Below, piece by piece: positions 13,001 to 24,040 of a DNA stretch of 64,000 nt; position 1 is the stretch's first letter; each line of letters starts with the position of its first letter. The notes beneath the pieces were generated by a model. That model searched no databases. It worked only from the letters and a program-made list of their open reading frames with translations, and was not told the DNA's origin. The DNA is taken from the NCBI GenBank assembly GCA_963170055.1, contig CAUJGJ010000029.1, positions 304,201 to 368,200 on the forward strand, written 5' to 3'. Both the position numbers and the translations under genes were made by a program. Source of the DNA: Halisarca cf. caerulea (Eukaryota; Porifera; Demospongiae; Chondrillida; Halisarcidae).

Positions 13001-16000
13001 TGTAATCAAGTCATTAAGAAGTCCTGACAAGCAATTAACTTCATTTCCCTTGACCTCTCACCATTGTGCAAGATCACAGGCCAATGTGGGACCCCGTAAA
13101 ACCTGGAATGGCAGGAAGGGAATGGGGAACAGGGAATGAGGAATGGGAATGTCCATATTGAGGTTGTATTTCCAGTGAAACTGAAACTTGGATGTGTATA
13201 CCAGTGCAAACTTTAAGGCTATTTCATACAAATTTGTGTCTTTTTCTGCATGTGTTCTTCAATAACTATGGCTTACAGAGTATGTTGGAGCCTTGATTAT
13301 AATAATCACTTTCTTCACAGTCACTCAATTAGCTTACTTGAAAGGGGATTGGTGACGGTGACAGCAGGGGGCTGGGAGTGGCAGCCTAGTGTTAACCCTC
13401 CAAGACCTGAAAATAACTACTAGTAGGGAGGTACCTAGCATTGTGTGGGCGAGCCTAACTGAGTACAATCTTTCTTGTGCTGCAGTTTCGTTTAAATATG
13501 ACATACTTACTGCATGCGATGCAATGAATCATGATGGAAATCAACTATTCATGTATGCATAAATCAATACAAGCAATGCAGGCAGTAGCATGATCACAGT
13601 GAAGAATGTGAGCCAGATAATGCAATGAGTTACTTCCATATATAGCTAATGGTGTTTTTTGAGTCTCATGAATGCATTGGCCATTGCTATAGCTTGTATT
13701 GGTGTCCACATGCAAAGAGCTGTCAAAAGCTTGAATGCATGCAGCCAAATTTTTACCATCTACACCGTCAATGACCGTGATATTACAGCTGAAAAACTGT
13801 ACAGTTGCCTCTCCTTTCCTCTGTCACTTGCCTTCTCACTGTATGCTTATAGAACTTTGTAAAGCACAAGTGTGTCAAATTGGCCAATATCTTTTATTGG
13901 TGAACCGGAAGATTTTCAATGGCTGAATGTACACAAACAAATTTTGGCTACTGAGCGTATGCAGACAAACAGATATTTTCACTGTTCACCTCACTAGGTG
14001 GGAGTTGTTCTGGCTCACCCCAATTGGCATGCTAAAGGGTATTGATTAATGTGACTGTGAGGGAATTATAATCAAGCCTCCAAAAATTGGTTTCCATTGT
14101 GTTCAGCGAAAAGTTAGACTACAGTATTCTCTGTAAGCCATAATGAACAACATATGGAGAAGAAGATACAAATATGCATAAAATGGTACTTGCACTGGTA
14201 TACACATCCAAGTTTCAGTCTCACTGGAAATACAACCTCAATATGGACATTCCCATTCCTCATTCCCCGTTCCCCATTCCCTTCCTGCCATTCCAGGTTT
14301 TACGGGGTCCCGGCCAATGTATGGGACAAATTCATTAGTACCATCTCATGACACAAGTTAGTTGTATCCCTCCCAAATGGGATGTGCAGCCATACAATCA
14401 CACTTTTCTTTAACCAGCTCGGGCTGACGCCCTCAGTGATGAAGGAAAAGTGTGATTGTATTAGCTGCACATTCCCACTTGTGAGGGATACAACTAATAC
14501 ATACAGTATCTATGATCACAGTAACATTCGAGTCAATTGTAATGCTCACATCTACAGTAGAAGGCAAAAGTTTGGTCACGTTTGGTTTCAAAAAAATGAA
14601 TACGAAGCGCTATAGCGTTCTGTTCCGTTTTAGTCTTCCTCTTCGTAGTGCACTGCTTCAGTTTTACTGTGTTAATTGCGAAGGAATCCCATGCACATAT
14701 CAGCGATAGCTGACCAACATTGGCCATTAAAGTGAGATCATATTTTTTGATAAGCGAGCTTCAAGGATGTCAGTTCGGCAAGTGCAACAAAAGTAGGTTC
14801 TTGTTCATTCATTTGTGTGAGCTCCAACAATCAGGCATCATCTTTGGAAAGAGAGAATCAGCGCATTAAGGGAGTGCATATTTACAGGGATAAAATAATG
14901 GGTAAAATCCTTAGAAAGCGAGTGTCATCATTGCAGGTTATATACCAGGTTAGTATAGCGAACGAATTCATGGAAGATGACAAAACTACCGTTAACCAGG
15001 TCCACCGAATTAAAGCTCCAAGAGAAAAGCATCAAACTGTAGCTCAGAATAATACTCAGTTGTAGAAAAGTGCTCAGGTAGAATTATTGAGGGAGAAAAC
15101 GCTCTATTCGACACCTTGCGTTATGTCTCGCCATCTTAACATTTTTACGGTTTTTCGCTTATTTCTGTTTCGTTTTATTCCATTCCATTTCTGTACATTC
15201 TTATGTAACAAAAACGATTTACTGTTTTGTAGAAACAAAACGTGACCAAACTTTTGCCTCCTACCGTATACCGTATGAACTCAAATTTTCGCAGGATGAA
15301 ACTTTCGCAGATGGCCGATTTCAATCTTTTCGCGGTTCCTATTTTCATGGATCCCCCTTTAAATCCTTCCTTTATTTAGCCTTTTACTGACCTAAACTTT
15401 GTTAGTTTGTAGATGATTTTTTTTAGAGAAAAGAGTGAAGGCACTGGCAGTGCTTCTCCATGACTCTTGTTCTTTTGACAGCTATCTTGGCCATTGCACA
15501 AGAGCTCAACCCAAATTTTTGCGGGCTTAAAATATTTGCGCATAGCTTCCAATCCGTGAAAACCACGAAAGTTTCATCCCGTAAAAATTTGAGTGCATAC
15601 AGTAGCTACTTATGTATTAAAAGTAAGTGTGAAATTTCACACTCATGCAAGGCACGCACAAGTCTAGCGGGCTATCTGCGTGTTTAATGCTGGTTTAGGG
15701 CAAGTTACTTTTAATCTCCACTGTGAAAAAGTGATTTCCCCTAATGGTATACTTTATAATACTCTGAACACAAACTTACCTTTTGAATCATAGATCAAAT
15801 TAACCCTTCTATCCAATATTCTGTTGTGATAGCCATAGTACAAATCGCCAAAATGTTCATGTTGACCATATTCCTTCCCTTCTTCCCACACATAATACTT
15901 ATACTGAAATTCGCTTTCCATCTCCTTTTCAGTCATGATCAACTGAACTGTTACATCACAAATTTGCTCATCTACTGGCCTGAGTAAGAAAGCAGTAGAT

Positions 16001-19000
16001 GGATCACAGAAATGTAATATTTAACCTGTTAAAAGTACCAGTTAACTATTAAAGGGCAACTAAACCCAAAAAACAAGTTGCTCTCAAAATGTAGGGGCAT
16101 GCACGCATGTGGAACATGTCCACGGACACTTGTATGGCTTCAGTGATCAGAAAATTTATCTTCACTTTTTAGTTTTATTTCTTACTACAAATACGCGCTA
16201 TCTTCTAACAACTAGTACCATTGTGTAGATAGCTGCATTACCTTTCGTTCGATGTCAAACTTGAAAGAATTTTGTACGTTCCTTGAAATGTATGCGCATT
16301 CTCCTTAAACATATAAAAACACGAAAAACGGCTGGGCGGCAGTGCAGCTTCAAAGCTAAGGGCACAAATGTTGGTATACAGGTTCCTTACCTAAGTATCT
16401 AAAACTTCCATGTTGGGGATTTAAATATCTCTAAGAGTTTTAGAGAAAAATGGTAAAAACCACAAATTCAAACCATGGTAGCTCACCTTTTCGCCTGTAA
16501 CGTCTGAATCGGGCAATGAATCAAAATCCCCAACATGGAAGTTATTTATTATCCTATAGTACAGCCAATAAATGTAAAAAAGTATGCCAAAAGCCTTTTT
16601 CCCACTGCCGCCCAGCCATTAAAGTTCTGACTAGCCTAGAACTAGCTGGTAGCCATTTTGTCACATGACCGTCGCATGATATTTAAAGTGACGTCACCTA
16701 AAAGTCGAGTCAAGTAGCAAGTGAAGTGGAATACAGACGAAGTCTCTTTTATTTTTGTACCTTTGATCTTTGATACATAACCTTTCGCCGTCGGATAGCT
16801 CTTTAAATTCTGCTTTGGTCGCACTTGTATACGAACTGAATTGCTTTCGAAGATGTTTTTCGGTAGGAGAAAAGATCGATCGAAGAAACTCAAGCTAGGT
16901 AAGCCAGACCAGAAAGTTACTGACATGTTCAAATTTGATCGAAGGCTTAAGATTCACTTAGTTTCGCATAGCCAGTCTCTTTCTCCTTGATGTTGTTAGA
17001 AATTTTGTAGAATGTTTATGATGTCGTCAACGGAAGGGGCTGGAGACGCGAGACTAGGATTCACTGTAGCCGAAGGCCGTTTGACTGGAATAATTGTCGA
17101 TCTTGCAGTTTTAACATCATGTAAGGCTGTTTTGGAATCTTTACGTGCACAACAACATTTTCCTAAGTCACGGGCTGGTCACATGACATCTCGTCGCGAA
17201 GCCATCTAAAGTCGCAAAATTCTTTCTAATAGGCACCTCCACTGAGATTTCAAGTTTATGGACATGTCCCACATGCGCATGAAAATAACTCAAGAGTTGG
17301 TCATTTTTGCATATATGTTGCTTATTTTGGGAGTTATTTGAGCTCAAACACCCAAAAATAGCCTTGTGACGTCACGTTTTTGAGCACCATGCTTTTTCAT
17401 TGATGCTCCTATGACGTCACAAAGTGACATAGTTGGTAGCGACCTGCCATAGAGAAAGTATGGCGTTCACCTAATCAAGCCATTTTCCTTTGTTTTTTTG
17501 CCTGCAGCACCGACGGAGACAGATTATTTCCATGAGTTAGCCTCCATCATCTCTCAGTGGGGGGGTTAAGACAATTTGAGGAGAAAGTATAGCCTCTCTG
17601 AAGCTCAAAATTTATCATTTCAGCGACTCAAACGTACCGACTTTGTTTCTTATAGCACTTTGCGTCACTTTTTACGAAAGGATGCTTGCACTGAGGCATT
17701 TCGGAGGTCCTCAATTGGCCTCCGGTGCTACTCTGATCAGTTTATCTTTTCTCTGCCGTTTTAAGTGTCGAACGATATTACTACAAGAAGAGATCAGTAG
17801 CAGTCAACTTTAAGCAGGTGCTTAGTGATAGAATCAGTTGCAACCATCGAGTTGTTTCTAGATACCACAGCTTCAAACAACTTTTCATGGGTAATATCTT
17901 CTCCCCTTCCTCTAGGAACTGTGCTTGAATCTCTACCAATGGTTGATCGACAGGAAAAAAAAAAATCCACTTAACTAGGCATGTAAATGTGACTGCGTGA
18001 GCTGGATAGCTCTCTTCAGAACGCTCTGTGCTTCTACAGTAACTGTTCAGTTATTTGTACCCAAATCAGTGTCCTTTGGCACAAGTATTTTTGTGGGTCG
18101 CTAATTATAAGTGCTAAAAGCTCTATTATCCCCATCTACCAAAGCTGCATTTGGTACAGTACAATAAAGAACAACTATGTTTACTTGATTGTGATCTTTT
18201 AGGTTGGTATAAACCAAACTTGCCTTAATTCAGCGAAGTTGATATGGTGTTATAGCCTAGCATAGGCTTTACTGATCGACGTATTTCAGCACAAACATCG
18301 CGGTACGTTCATATTGCTTCTTAAAACCATGGTACTGAGCTAGTTGTCTTTGGTTGTGCCAAAATCGGCTCCTTCGGGCAATTCTCCACTGTTGTAACTT
18401 TGCCCGAACTGTTACACTAGTATCTACGCCATACAAACGATCAGCAAAATCCTACCAACTACATTTTTGACGTCATGACCGCAAAAAACATGGTGCTTGG
18501 GAGGTGTGACTTTGTGGTCACCGTACAACTTGAATGTTGATCGCAAGCAAGCCTTGATACCATTTTTAAGGTTATAGAAGTGTCTATTATCTATTTTTGA
18601 CATAAAATGGGTATCCAATATTTTGGGTTCAGTTGCCCTTTAATTGAAAAAGACTACATGGTAATGAACTCCAAGTGGAAGCTCTAAGTGAAAACTGGGT
18701 GGGAGAAGTGTAGCTCTTTTCATGAGTTAGAATAAATGGATACATTAGGTAATAAAATTACTTTGACCTACCTCAAAGACAGACACTGAACAATCCTTTT
18801 CCAGGCTTTCTCAGTAACAACTCCTACACGAATTCTCTTGGTATCTAACTGCCACATCTGAGGAGCTATCAAACCGTGCAGTTTCACCACCACCTCCCTA
18901 GCAACCGGCTTGCTCTGGTCCCCTAGTGACATAGAGCCTGCAGAACTAGGGTGCTCGTGCTTTTGTGACATTCTATCTCCAAGTGGTCCGGTACCTTGAC

Positions 19001-19861
19001 TAGCTAGTCTTTCTTTACTATTTTCAGCATTAAGTTGTGAGGCATTTCCCCTTGAAGTCTTGGGAGCATTTTTACCAGTAGAGCCCAATACATTCAAGTT
19101 ATCTTGCTTGGCTTCATGGTGAGCACCCTTTTTTCCACCACCTGATTTTTTATCTTTTGTTCTACCTGCTGATTGATTCTTGGAATCACTGCCTTTAACA
19201 CCTTTCAACACCAATATTTGGAAAATAGCATACAAATGAATGAAGAGTAAGTACTCTCATTTTTGAAATCAAAAAGTGATTCATTACCTGTACTTGTAGG
19301 GGTATTAGTGTTGCTGGTTGTACTACTACTTTGAATCTGCAGGCCATTCTGACTACCTTTACCAGCATCAGTTCCAGGAGTCCTTGAACCCAGAACTCTC
19401 TTGGTTCCACCCCTTTCAGAATCACAACTCTTTGATCCAAGAGTTCTCTTTGTGGCATCCTCTACAGAATTAGTATCATTAGGATCTGGAATTTTCTGAC
19501 TGGTACCCTTTTCAGAATCACCACCCTGAGAATTGGAAGCTTTTGTGGTGTCATTCTTTCCAGAAACACTACTCTTCAAATCTTTAGTGGCAGCCTTTTT
19601 GGCACTGATAGTATTTGAATCTTTTGTGGGAGCCTTTTCAGAACCAGACCTTTTCGAATCTGAAGCTTTATTAATAGCAACAATTTGGGAACCACTACTC
19701 TTTGACTCTGTAGCTTGCTTGCTGGTACCCTCTTTAAAATGTTCACCTTCCTTTGTTTCTTTCTTCTGCAATGACGGAGAACCTTTCCTTAAGGCATGAA
19801 ACATCTCACTAGTTGCAGTTTGTACAGTGTCTGGATCAAATTTAGTTCCATGTTCTGTAAC
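7000..19861 (-). CDS. RNF213-like gene, eight internal exons (incomplete at both ends)
   Basis: Minus-strand exons, each bounded by AG/GT and with matching phases, are 19861-19288, 19201-18772, 15979-15780, 12314-11968, 11429-11167, 7606-7418, 7334-7127 and 7055-7000, about 755 codons without a stop. The first two exons encode a Ser/Thr/Lys-rich, probably disordered stretch. The third and fourth give a CBM20-like segment (FQYKYYVWEEG, then HHYDG), as in the N-terminal half of RNF213. Later exons contain GCALVVLLHKTQT, DFWLYVAGADQMHFGILP and LPRLPLNAVLSYL, which I associate with RNF213-type proteins. RNF213 is a giant cytosolic AAA+ ATPase and E3 ubiquitin ligase; the ATPase and RING parts are not in these exons. 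An ORF near 11640-11767 may be an extra exon but its phase does not fit cleanly. The first exon is not identified. Confidence 0.6.
8684..9002. mobile_element. TA-flanked MITE, copy 1
   Basis: About 319 bp with terminal inverted repeats (GTATGCACTCAAAA at the left, AAATTTGAGTGCATAC at the right), flanked by TA on both sides. It is strongly similar to 15271-15602. TA duplications point to Tc1/mariner-type mobilisation. It lies in the 3.6-kb RNF213-like intron. Confidence 0.75.
9036..9905 (+). pseudogene. Decayed Tc1-like transposase
   Basis: In shifting frames the stretch reads as a Tc1-type transposase: an N-terminal helix-turn-helix remnant, then VWTDE near the first catalytic Asp, AKHPY before a tryptophan-rich strand, KKGATNIC, and QQDNAPCHT at the second catalytic Asp. 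Stops (including one just after WTDE) and frameshifts make it non-functional. A local inverted duplication at 9381-9467 disrupts it further. It sits inside the RNF213-like intron. Confidence 0.75.
9381..9467. repeat. Long near-perfect palindrome inside the Tc1 remnant
   Basis: The arms 9381-9420 and 9430-9467 are reverse complements with a few mismatches, separated by a short TA-rich loop. The left arm encodes part of the transposase (AKHPY region). The right arm is its inverted copy, after which the coding sequence resumes (KKGATNI). This fits an inverted duplication created by template switching. Confidence 0.85.
9935..11041. mobile_element. hAT-like non-autonomous element
   Basis: The ends are CAGGGGTGAAAATTAAC and, reversed, CAGGGGTGTAAACTAAC, so about 17 bp of near-matching inverted repeat. 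The sequence CAACAG occurs immediately outside both ends. CAGGGGTG termini are typical of hAT MITEs, which normally make 8-bp duplications; only 6 bp match here. No transposase is visible. The element abuts the Tc1 remnant within the same intron. Confidence 0.65.
12533..12557. repeat. Short CCTAA-type repeat
   Basis: About three and a half units of CCCTAA, matching the common animal telomere unit, lie within an intron-sized gap. The run is too short to be a telomere; it may be a repair scar or chance. Confidence 0.6.
13088..14311. mobile_element. MULE-like non-autonomous transposon with long inverted repeats
   Basis: The outer ends are GGGACCCCGTAAAACC and its reverse complement, and the inverted repeats extend about 230 bp inward with indels (13088-13335 versus 14045-14311). 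GGCCAATGT lies directly outside both ends (13079-13087 and 14312-14320), a perfect 9-bp target duplication. Nine-bp duplications plus long terminal repeats are the signature of Mutator-like elements. No coding sequence is evident in the core, so it would need a transposase in trans. It lies within an RNF213-like intron. Confidence 0.85.
14358..14497. mobile_element. 140-bp foldback MITE
   Basis: Almost the whole segment folds on itself. TTAGTTGTATCCCTC at the left mirrors GAGGGATACAACTAA at the right, and CAATCACACTTTTC mirrors GAAAAGTGTGATTG nearer the centre. It lies 47 bases right of the MULE-like element. Confidence 0.75.
14555..15266. mobile_element. Deleted Tc1-type element, relative of 22769-23956
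   Basis: The right end is GGCAAAAGTTTGGTCACG in inverted form and the left end matches with substitutions. TA flanks both sides. It carries a broken transposase fragment at 14817-15065 that aligns by frame to the N-terminal region of the relative. Its right TA directly adjoins the MITE starting at 15271, so the two were inserted side by side. Confidence 0.75.
15271..15602. mobile_element. TA-flanked MITE, copy 2
   Basis: A second copy of the family seen at 8684-9002, in the same orientation and flanked by TA. It shares the internal CCTTCCTTTATTTAGCC block and the inverted ends (GTATGAACTCAAATTTT and AATTTGAGTGCATAC). Confidence 0.75.
16053..18639. mobile_element. TTAA-flanked composite transposon (piggyBac/Kolobok-like target)
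   Basis: AGGGCAACTAAACCCAAAA at the left mirrors TTTTGGGTTCAGTTGCCCT at the right with one mismatch. TTAA lies immediately outside both ends (16049-16052 and 18640-18643). TTAA duplications characterise the piggyBac and Kolobok superfamilies. The 2.59-kb interior holds a full copy of the 1.2-kb CATGTGG-ended element and no intact transposase. It sits in the intron between RNF213-like exons 18772 and 15979. Confidence 0.75.
16096..17282. mobile_element. 1.2-kb inverted-repeat element, copy A
   Basis: The ends are GCATGTGGAACATGTCCA at 16103 and its near reverse complement at 17259-17279. An almost identical copy lies inverted at 26848-28022. Inside are two further nested inverted repeats: CTTCCATGTTGGGGATTT / AAATCCCCAACATGGAAG (16407, 16526) and GGCTGGGCGGCAGTG / CACTGCCGCCCAGCC (16332, 16602). 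No ORF is shared as protein across diverged copies. The target duplication is unclear. Confidence 0.75.
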
Positions 19862-20185
19862 CTACGTATTTAATAGAATGTGATACATACGTATAATTAT
19901 TGATAACATAGATAATAGAAAGGGTAGGGATTCAAAATTTTGCATTTATTTTGATTACAACATGTGGTACACTGTAGCCACCCATAAGACAGAATTATGC
20001 GTGATCACAAGGTGCCCGTGTCAATAGGCTAGTCGATTGTGAAAAACCAAAAGCGAGGACATGCAGGTGGTATTGTTGAACCAAAAATGGCACATTATGG
20101 GCGTTCTTTGGAGGGCCCACTGTCACTTCACTAGATCCTCGAAGGAATGGCCAATTCATTCATGATTGGTGACATTCCATATAGC

Positions 20186-20975
20186 CAGGGTTTTATCTGG
20201 GGTCAAATTTTTGGGGGGGGCCCCACACATCTATTTATATGTACGTATGTATATACACACATGCATGGCGCGGCGCGGTGTGGCGCAAGCATGATGTTGT
20301 GTATTCAATGATATTAACCCCCCCACTCATGCATGCAGCATGCATATCAGGTTTTCTTTAAGAATGAGGCAATGGCAAAGTATAGTGATGTACGTAACGG
20401 CGGGCAGATATGCATGTGGAATGATAGTGGTCTAAATTAGGGGGGTCTGGGGGTATGCTCCCCCAGGAAAATTTTCAGTTTTCATGCCTATGATGGTGAT
20501 AAATGAGGCTGTTTTACGCCACTCAAGCTGTTTCTGAATACAGTCCACAGATTGGTCTGTTGCAACTGTGCATGTGTGTTATAGCTAGGATAAAATTTCA
20601 AGGGAAAGATACCCCGTGTCCCCTTTCCTCTAAAAGAAACCCTGAACATGTGCAAGCATGCGTAAGCACCTATACATGAATAAATCCTTGCACGAATGTT
20701 TATGCCATGCTGTTTGGAACAGAGTAAAACCCCGTGCAATTTACATTAGAACTCCTAAATTTTGACACATGTATTCATTGACTATGTAACTGCTAAATAA
20801 ACATACATACCAATGGACTCAAGATTGATTAATACAAGCTATTAATAATATAAGCATTTTGGCAAATTCTACCCTTTATAAATGGATTTATGATCAATTC
20901 ATGACAGTGTTCCTTCACAAAAATTAAGCCTGCATGTTCTTATTTTGGGGGGAACCATACCCAGATAAAACCCTG
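20186..20975. mobile_element. hAT-like non-autonomous element, copy 1
   Basis: The ends CAGGGTTTTATCTGGG and CCCAGATAAAACCCTG are exact inverted repeats. CATATAGC lies directly outside both (20178-20185 and 20976-20983), a perfect 8-bp target duplication as made by hAT transposases. An inverted, near-identical copy is at 56042-56901. The interior is non-coding and contains poly-G/C runs and short Alu-like CG-rich words but no transposase. Confidence 0.85.
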
Positions 20976-21277
20976 CATATAGCTTCTGTACTCCTACACA
21001 GCAGTATGTGGCCTGATTTTCCGATTTGCTCTGTATTTGTCTGCAAATTCATCATGATTAGTTTTTGGAGCAAAAAGCAGTATTTAGACCCAAAATCAGT
21101 CGCTTTAAATGCAAATGAGTTAGAAGGCACAGATTAAAATTTCTAATTGTCAGTATTGGTACAGAGGGACACACATGCCCTTGGAATCCAGGTGAAGATT
21201 TTGCCGGAATCGGTAAGTGCATTCTCAAATTCAAGGGTGAAGAATATTATGCTTAGCATTATTCTGGCAGCTACGGT

Positions 21278-21450
21278 ACATGACACAAGTTGCTTACGTT
21301 AATCCGCGAATATCTTCTCACGTAACCGCGGTTAATCCGCAAAAATGACCTGCATGCGCACGCGCATAGACGCGGAAGGCGAGTTCTGCGGACGTTCGCG
21401 TACACACGTGTATTAGAATTGATTTCCGCAAGTGGCCGTGGATAAACAAA
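21278..21450. repeat. Degenerate TTCCGCA-rich repeat
   Basis: ACGGTACATGACACAAGTT followed by repeated CCGCAA/CCGCGG words. A diverged copy of the same sequence lies inverted at about 25470-25693. It is probably an old repeat; no coding potential is evident. Confidence 0.45.
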
Positions 21451-21555
21451 CACAGAAGTGTGAAAGGGTAATGTCTAAAACCACACAATGCTCACCTCTC
21501 ATTGCAGCGAGATTATTGTACATGATACTATAGAGGGTGATATTACAGTAGAAAA

Positions 21556-21586
21556 ACAAGGCCTATGCTGCATGCATAGGCCTTGT
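21556..21586. repeat. Perfect 12-bp stem hairpin
   Basis: ACAAGGCCTATG at 21556-21567 and its exact reverse complement at 21575-21586 enclose a 7-base loop. It sits about 230 bases past the stop of the minus-strand Tc1 transposase, so it may be part of that element's end. Confidence 0.85.
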
Positions 21587-21646
21587 AGCTGCAAGTAGCA
21601 GTAAGTAGTACTGTAGTAAATAGCAGTATTATATATTACAGTAACT

Positions 21647-21688
21647 GTAACTAGCTTAGGAGCATATGCATGTTCCTAAGCTAGTTAC
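21647..21688. repeat. Perfect 15-bp stem hairpin
   Basis: GTAACTAGCTTAGGA (21647-21661) pairs exactly with TCCTAAGCTAGTTAC (21674-21688) around a 12-base loop. It is close to the hairpin at 21556, and both lie on the 3' side of the Tc1 transposase pseudogene. Confidence 0.85.
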
Positions 21689-21819
21689 TGCTTGGAGAAT
21701 GAAGTAAATTGAATTCCATGAACATACTAATAATTATTATCATGAATACAAAAAACCATGCATACACTTGAGAATAAAACAGTGCTACTTTAACAGTACA
21801 ATTACAGAAAAGAATCAAA

Positions 21820-24040
21820 TTAATGTCCTGAAGGGGCTCCTTCCACTTTAATCACATCAGGTAGAACTTTCTGCAAATGATTAATATATCTTGCGCAAAC
21901 ACTTGGTGTCAACTTCTTCCAGTACTGGCGGATTCCTGCCTTGAGCTCTGCCAGATTTTTGGGCTTCACCTTGTCCTGGAGGAATACCTTCAGATTGCCC
22001 CACACCTTCTCAATCGGATTGAGATCAGGACTCTCAGCAGGACCTTTCCACCAGTTCACACCATTCTCGCTGAAAAAGTTTTGAATGTACCGTGATGTAT
22101 GTTTGGGATCATTGTCCTGGTAAAGCCTGTGACCATCTGGGTAAGCCATCTGGATAAATGGTAACAAGGCAGCAGACAAAATGTCACCATACCGTGTTGC
22201 AGTCATTATGCCATCGAAAATGACTATACCAGTGGCACCACGCTTGGATATTCCTGCCCACACGTGAACTTTCAGTGGGTGTTTGTACTTATACTTCAAC
22301 TTTCTTGGCTGACCTCTCTTACGGAAACTCTTTCGTCGATGTACCTCTAACACAACAGAAGATTCATCTGTAAATATCACATTGTCAAATTTCTCCTCTT
22401 CTTTCAACCGGTCTTGGCACCAAGCAAGCCTCTTCATTTTATTTTGTTCTCTAATTGCTTGACAATATCGAGCTGTGGAATATGTCCAGCCTAAATCTTG
22501 TCTTGCCCAAGCTACAGTCCTTTCAGAATAGGCTAAGGGTCCAAACTCTGCTGTCATGTGCTCCATTAGATCTCCTGCAGTGAGCTCATCATTTCCTGTC
22601 ATGAGCTTATCAATAAAGTGATAATGTTCATCAGGCATTAATTTAGGATGTCCACTCCTAGCACTGTCACGTACACTTCCTGTATTCTCCCATCTAGATA
22701 TAGTGCTCCGAACAGTTTGCCTTGTAGTGATGATTCCTTCCGATGCTAATGACCGCTGAATTGACGTACGGTAGGAGGCAAAAGTTTGGTCACGTTTGGT
22801 TTCGAAAAAACGAATACAAAACTCTATAGCGTTTCGTTCCGTTTTAGTCTTGCTTTTCGTTGTACGCTACTTCGTTTTACTGTGTTAATTGCAAAGGAAT
22901 TCCACGCACATAAATACTAAAAACGATAACTTATACCATCGTCGGCATTTAATGTGAGATTTCTTATAAGCGAACTTCAAGCCTTAGGATGTTTTTCAGC
23001 GATTACACCAAACGTAGGATCGTGTTCTTTCATTCACGTGGGCACAAAGCTCCAACAATCAGGCATCGTCTTCGCGAGGAAGGAATCGACGCATCAAGAG
23101 AGTGCATACATAGGTTTATACAGAGATATAAACTTACAGGTTGTATCCAACAAAAGCGAGCGTCTGGGCGGCCATCGAAGGTTACGAGTGAAGTGCGGAA
23201 GCTAGTGGACGATATCATGGAAGAGGATGATGAAACCACGGCTCACCAGATCCACCAAAAGCTGCAAGCGAGAGGCTTTAACCTGTCTCTCAGGACAATA
23301 CTCCGCTGTCAAAAGGCCCTGGGATGGAATTATTGAGGGAGTGCATACTGCCAAATGATACGCCAAGCGAACAAGGCAAAGCGACTCGAGTGGGCGCAAC
23401 AGAATCAAAGCGACAATTTTGAAGATGTCATCTGGACAGATGAATCTACTATACAGATGGAGACACATCGTCGTTTCTGCTGCAGGAAGAAGACACAGAA
23501 GCCCAGATACAAGCCGAGGTAGGTATCTTAACGCAATCTAACGCCATTTTGTCAGTAAAATCGTGTTCGATTAGGCTTAACATCCGTGTCATAGGAAATG
23601 AACTGTTGATTGCGCTGTTTACAATTAAGTATTCACAATCATATACTATAGGGCCAAACATCCTGTCCACTTGGTCATTTTCTTCGTAATCTCTCTCTCT
23701 CTTTCGAATATTCGTAGATTGCTGGGTTGTCAAACTGACTTAATATCGCAAGCATTCGTTCGCTTTTTATAGACAACGCTAGAAGACGCTTTAATAGACA
23801 CCTTGCGTATTTTCCCGCCATTCTAGCGTTTTTACGGTTTTCCGTTTATTTCCGTTTCATTCTACTTTGTTCCGCTTCCGTATTTCCTTGCGTTGGAACG
23901 AAAACGATGTACTGTTTTGTAAAAACGAAACGTGACCAAACTTTTGCCTCCTACCGTATATGTGGCAGACTTTCCACTGATCTTCCATAAGGCAACAACT
24001 CGTTCTCACTGATAAGGTGTAAGGCCCATCTTTCATAGAA
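21820..24040 (-). pseudogene. Tc1-like (DD34E) transposase, interrupted by another element
   Basis: The main body reads from about 22760 to 21820 and includes an ATG-bounded 272-residue ORF. It carries the catalytic triad: FTDES (first Asp), QDNDPKHTS (second Asp) and NPIEKVW (Glu), with exactly 34 residues between the second Asp and the Glu. The frame is open upstream of that ATG and encodes the second DNA-binding helix (RSLASEGIITTRQTV, SGHPK). At 22768 it is cut by the 22769-23956 element. The N-terminal remainder (VVALWKISGKSAT) resumes at about 23960-24040 after an in-frame stop and with a one-base shift. The catalytic part is undamaged but the gene as a whole is dead. Confidence 0.85.
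22769..23956 (+). mobile_element. Tc1-type element with truncated transposase, nested in another Tc1
   Basis: The ends are CGGTAGGAGGCAAAAGTTTG and its reverse complement, with TA directly outside both (22767-22768, 23957-23958). From 22989 it encodes the paired helix-turn-helix domain of a Tc1-like transposase (RHRLREEGIDASRE, KRASGRPSK), a premature TGA after GWNY, and then the first catalytic block WTDES near 23440. The coding sequence ends near 23520 and the C-terminal catalytic half is missing, so the copy is non-autonomous. Confidence 0.85.
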
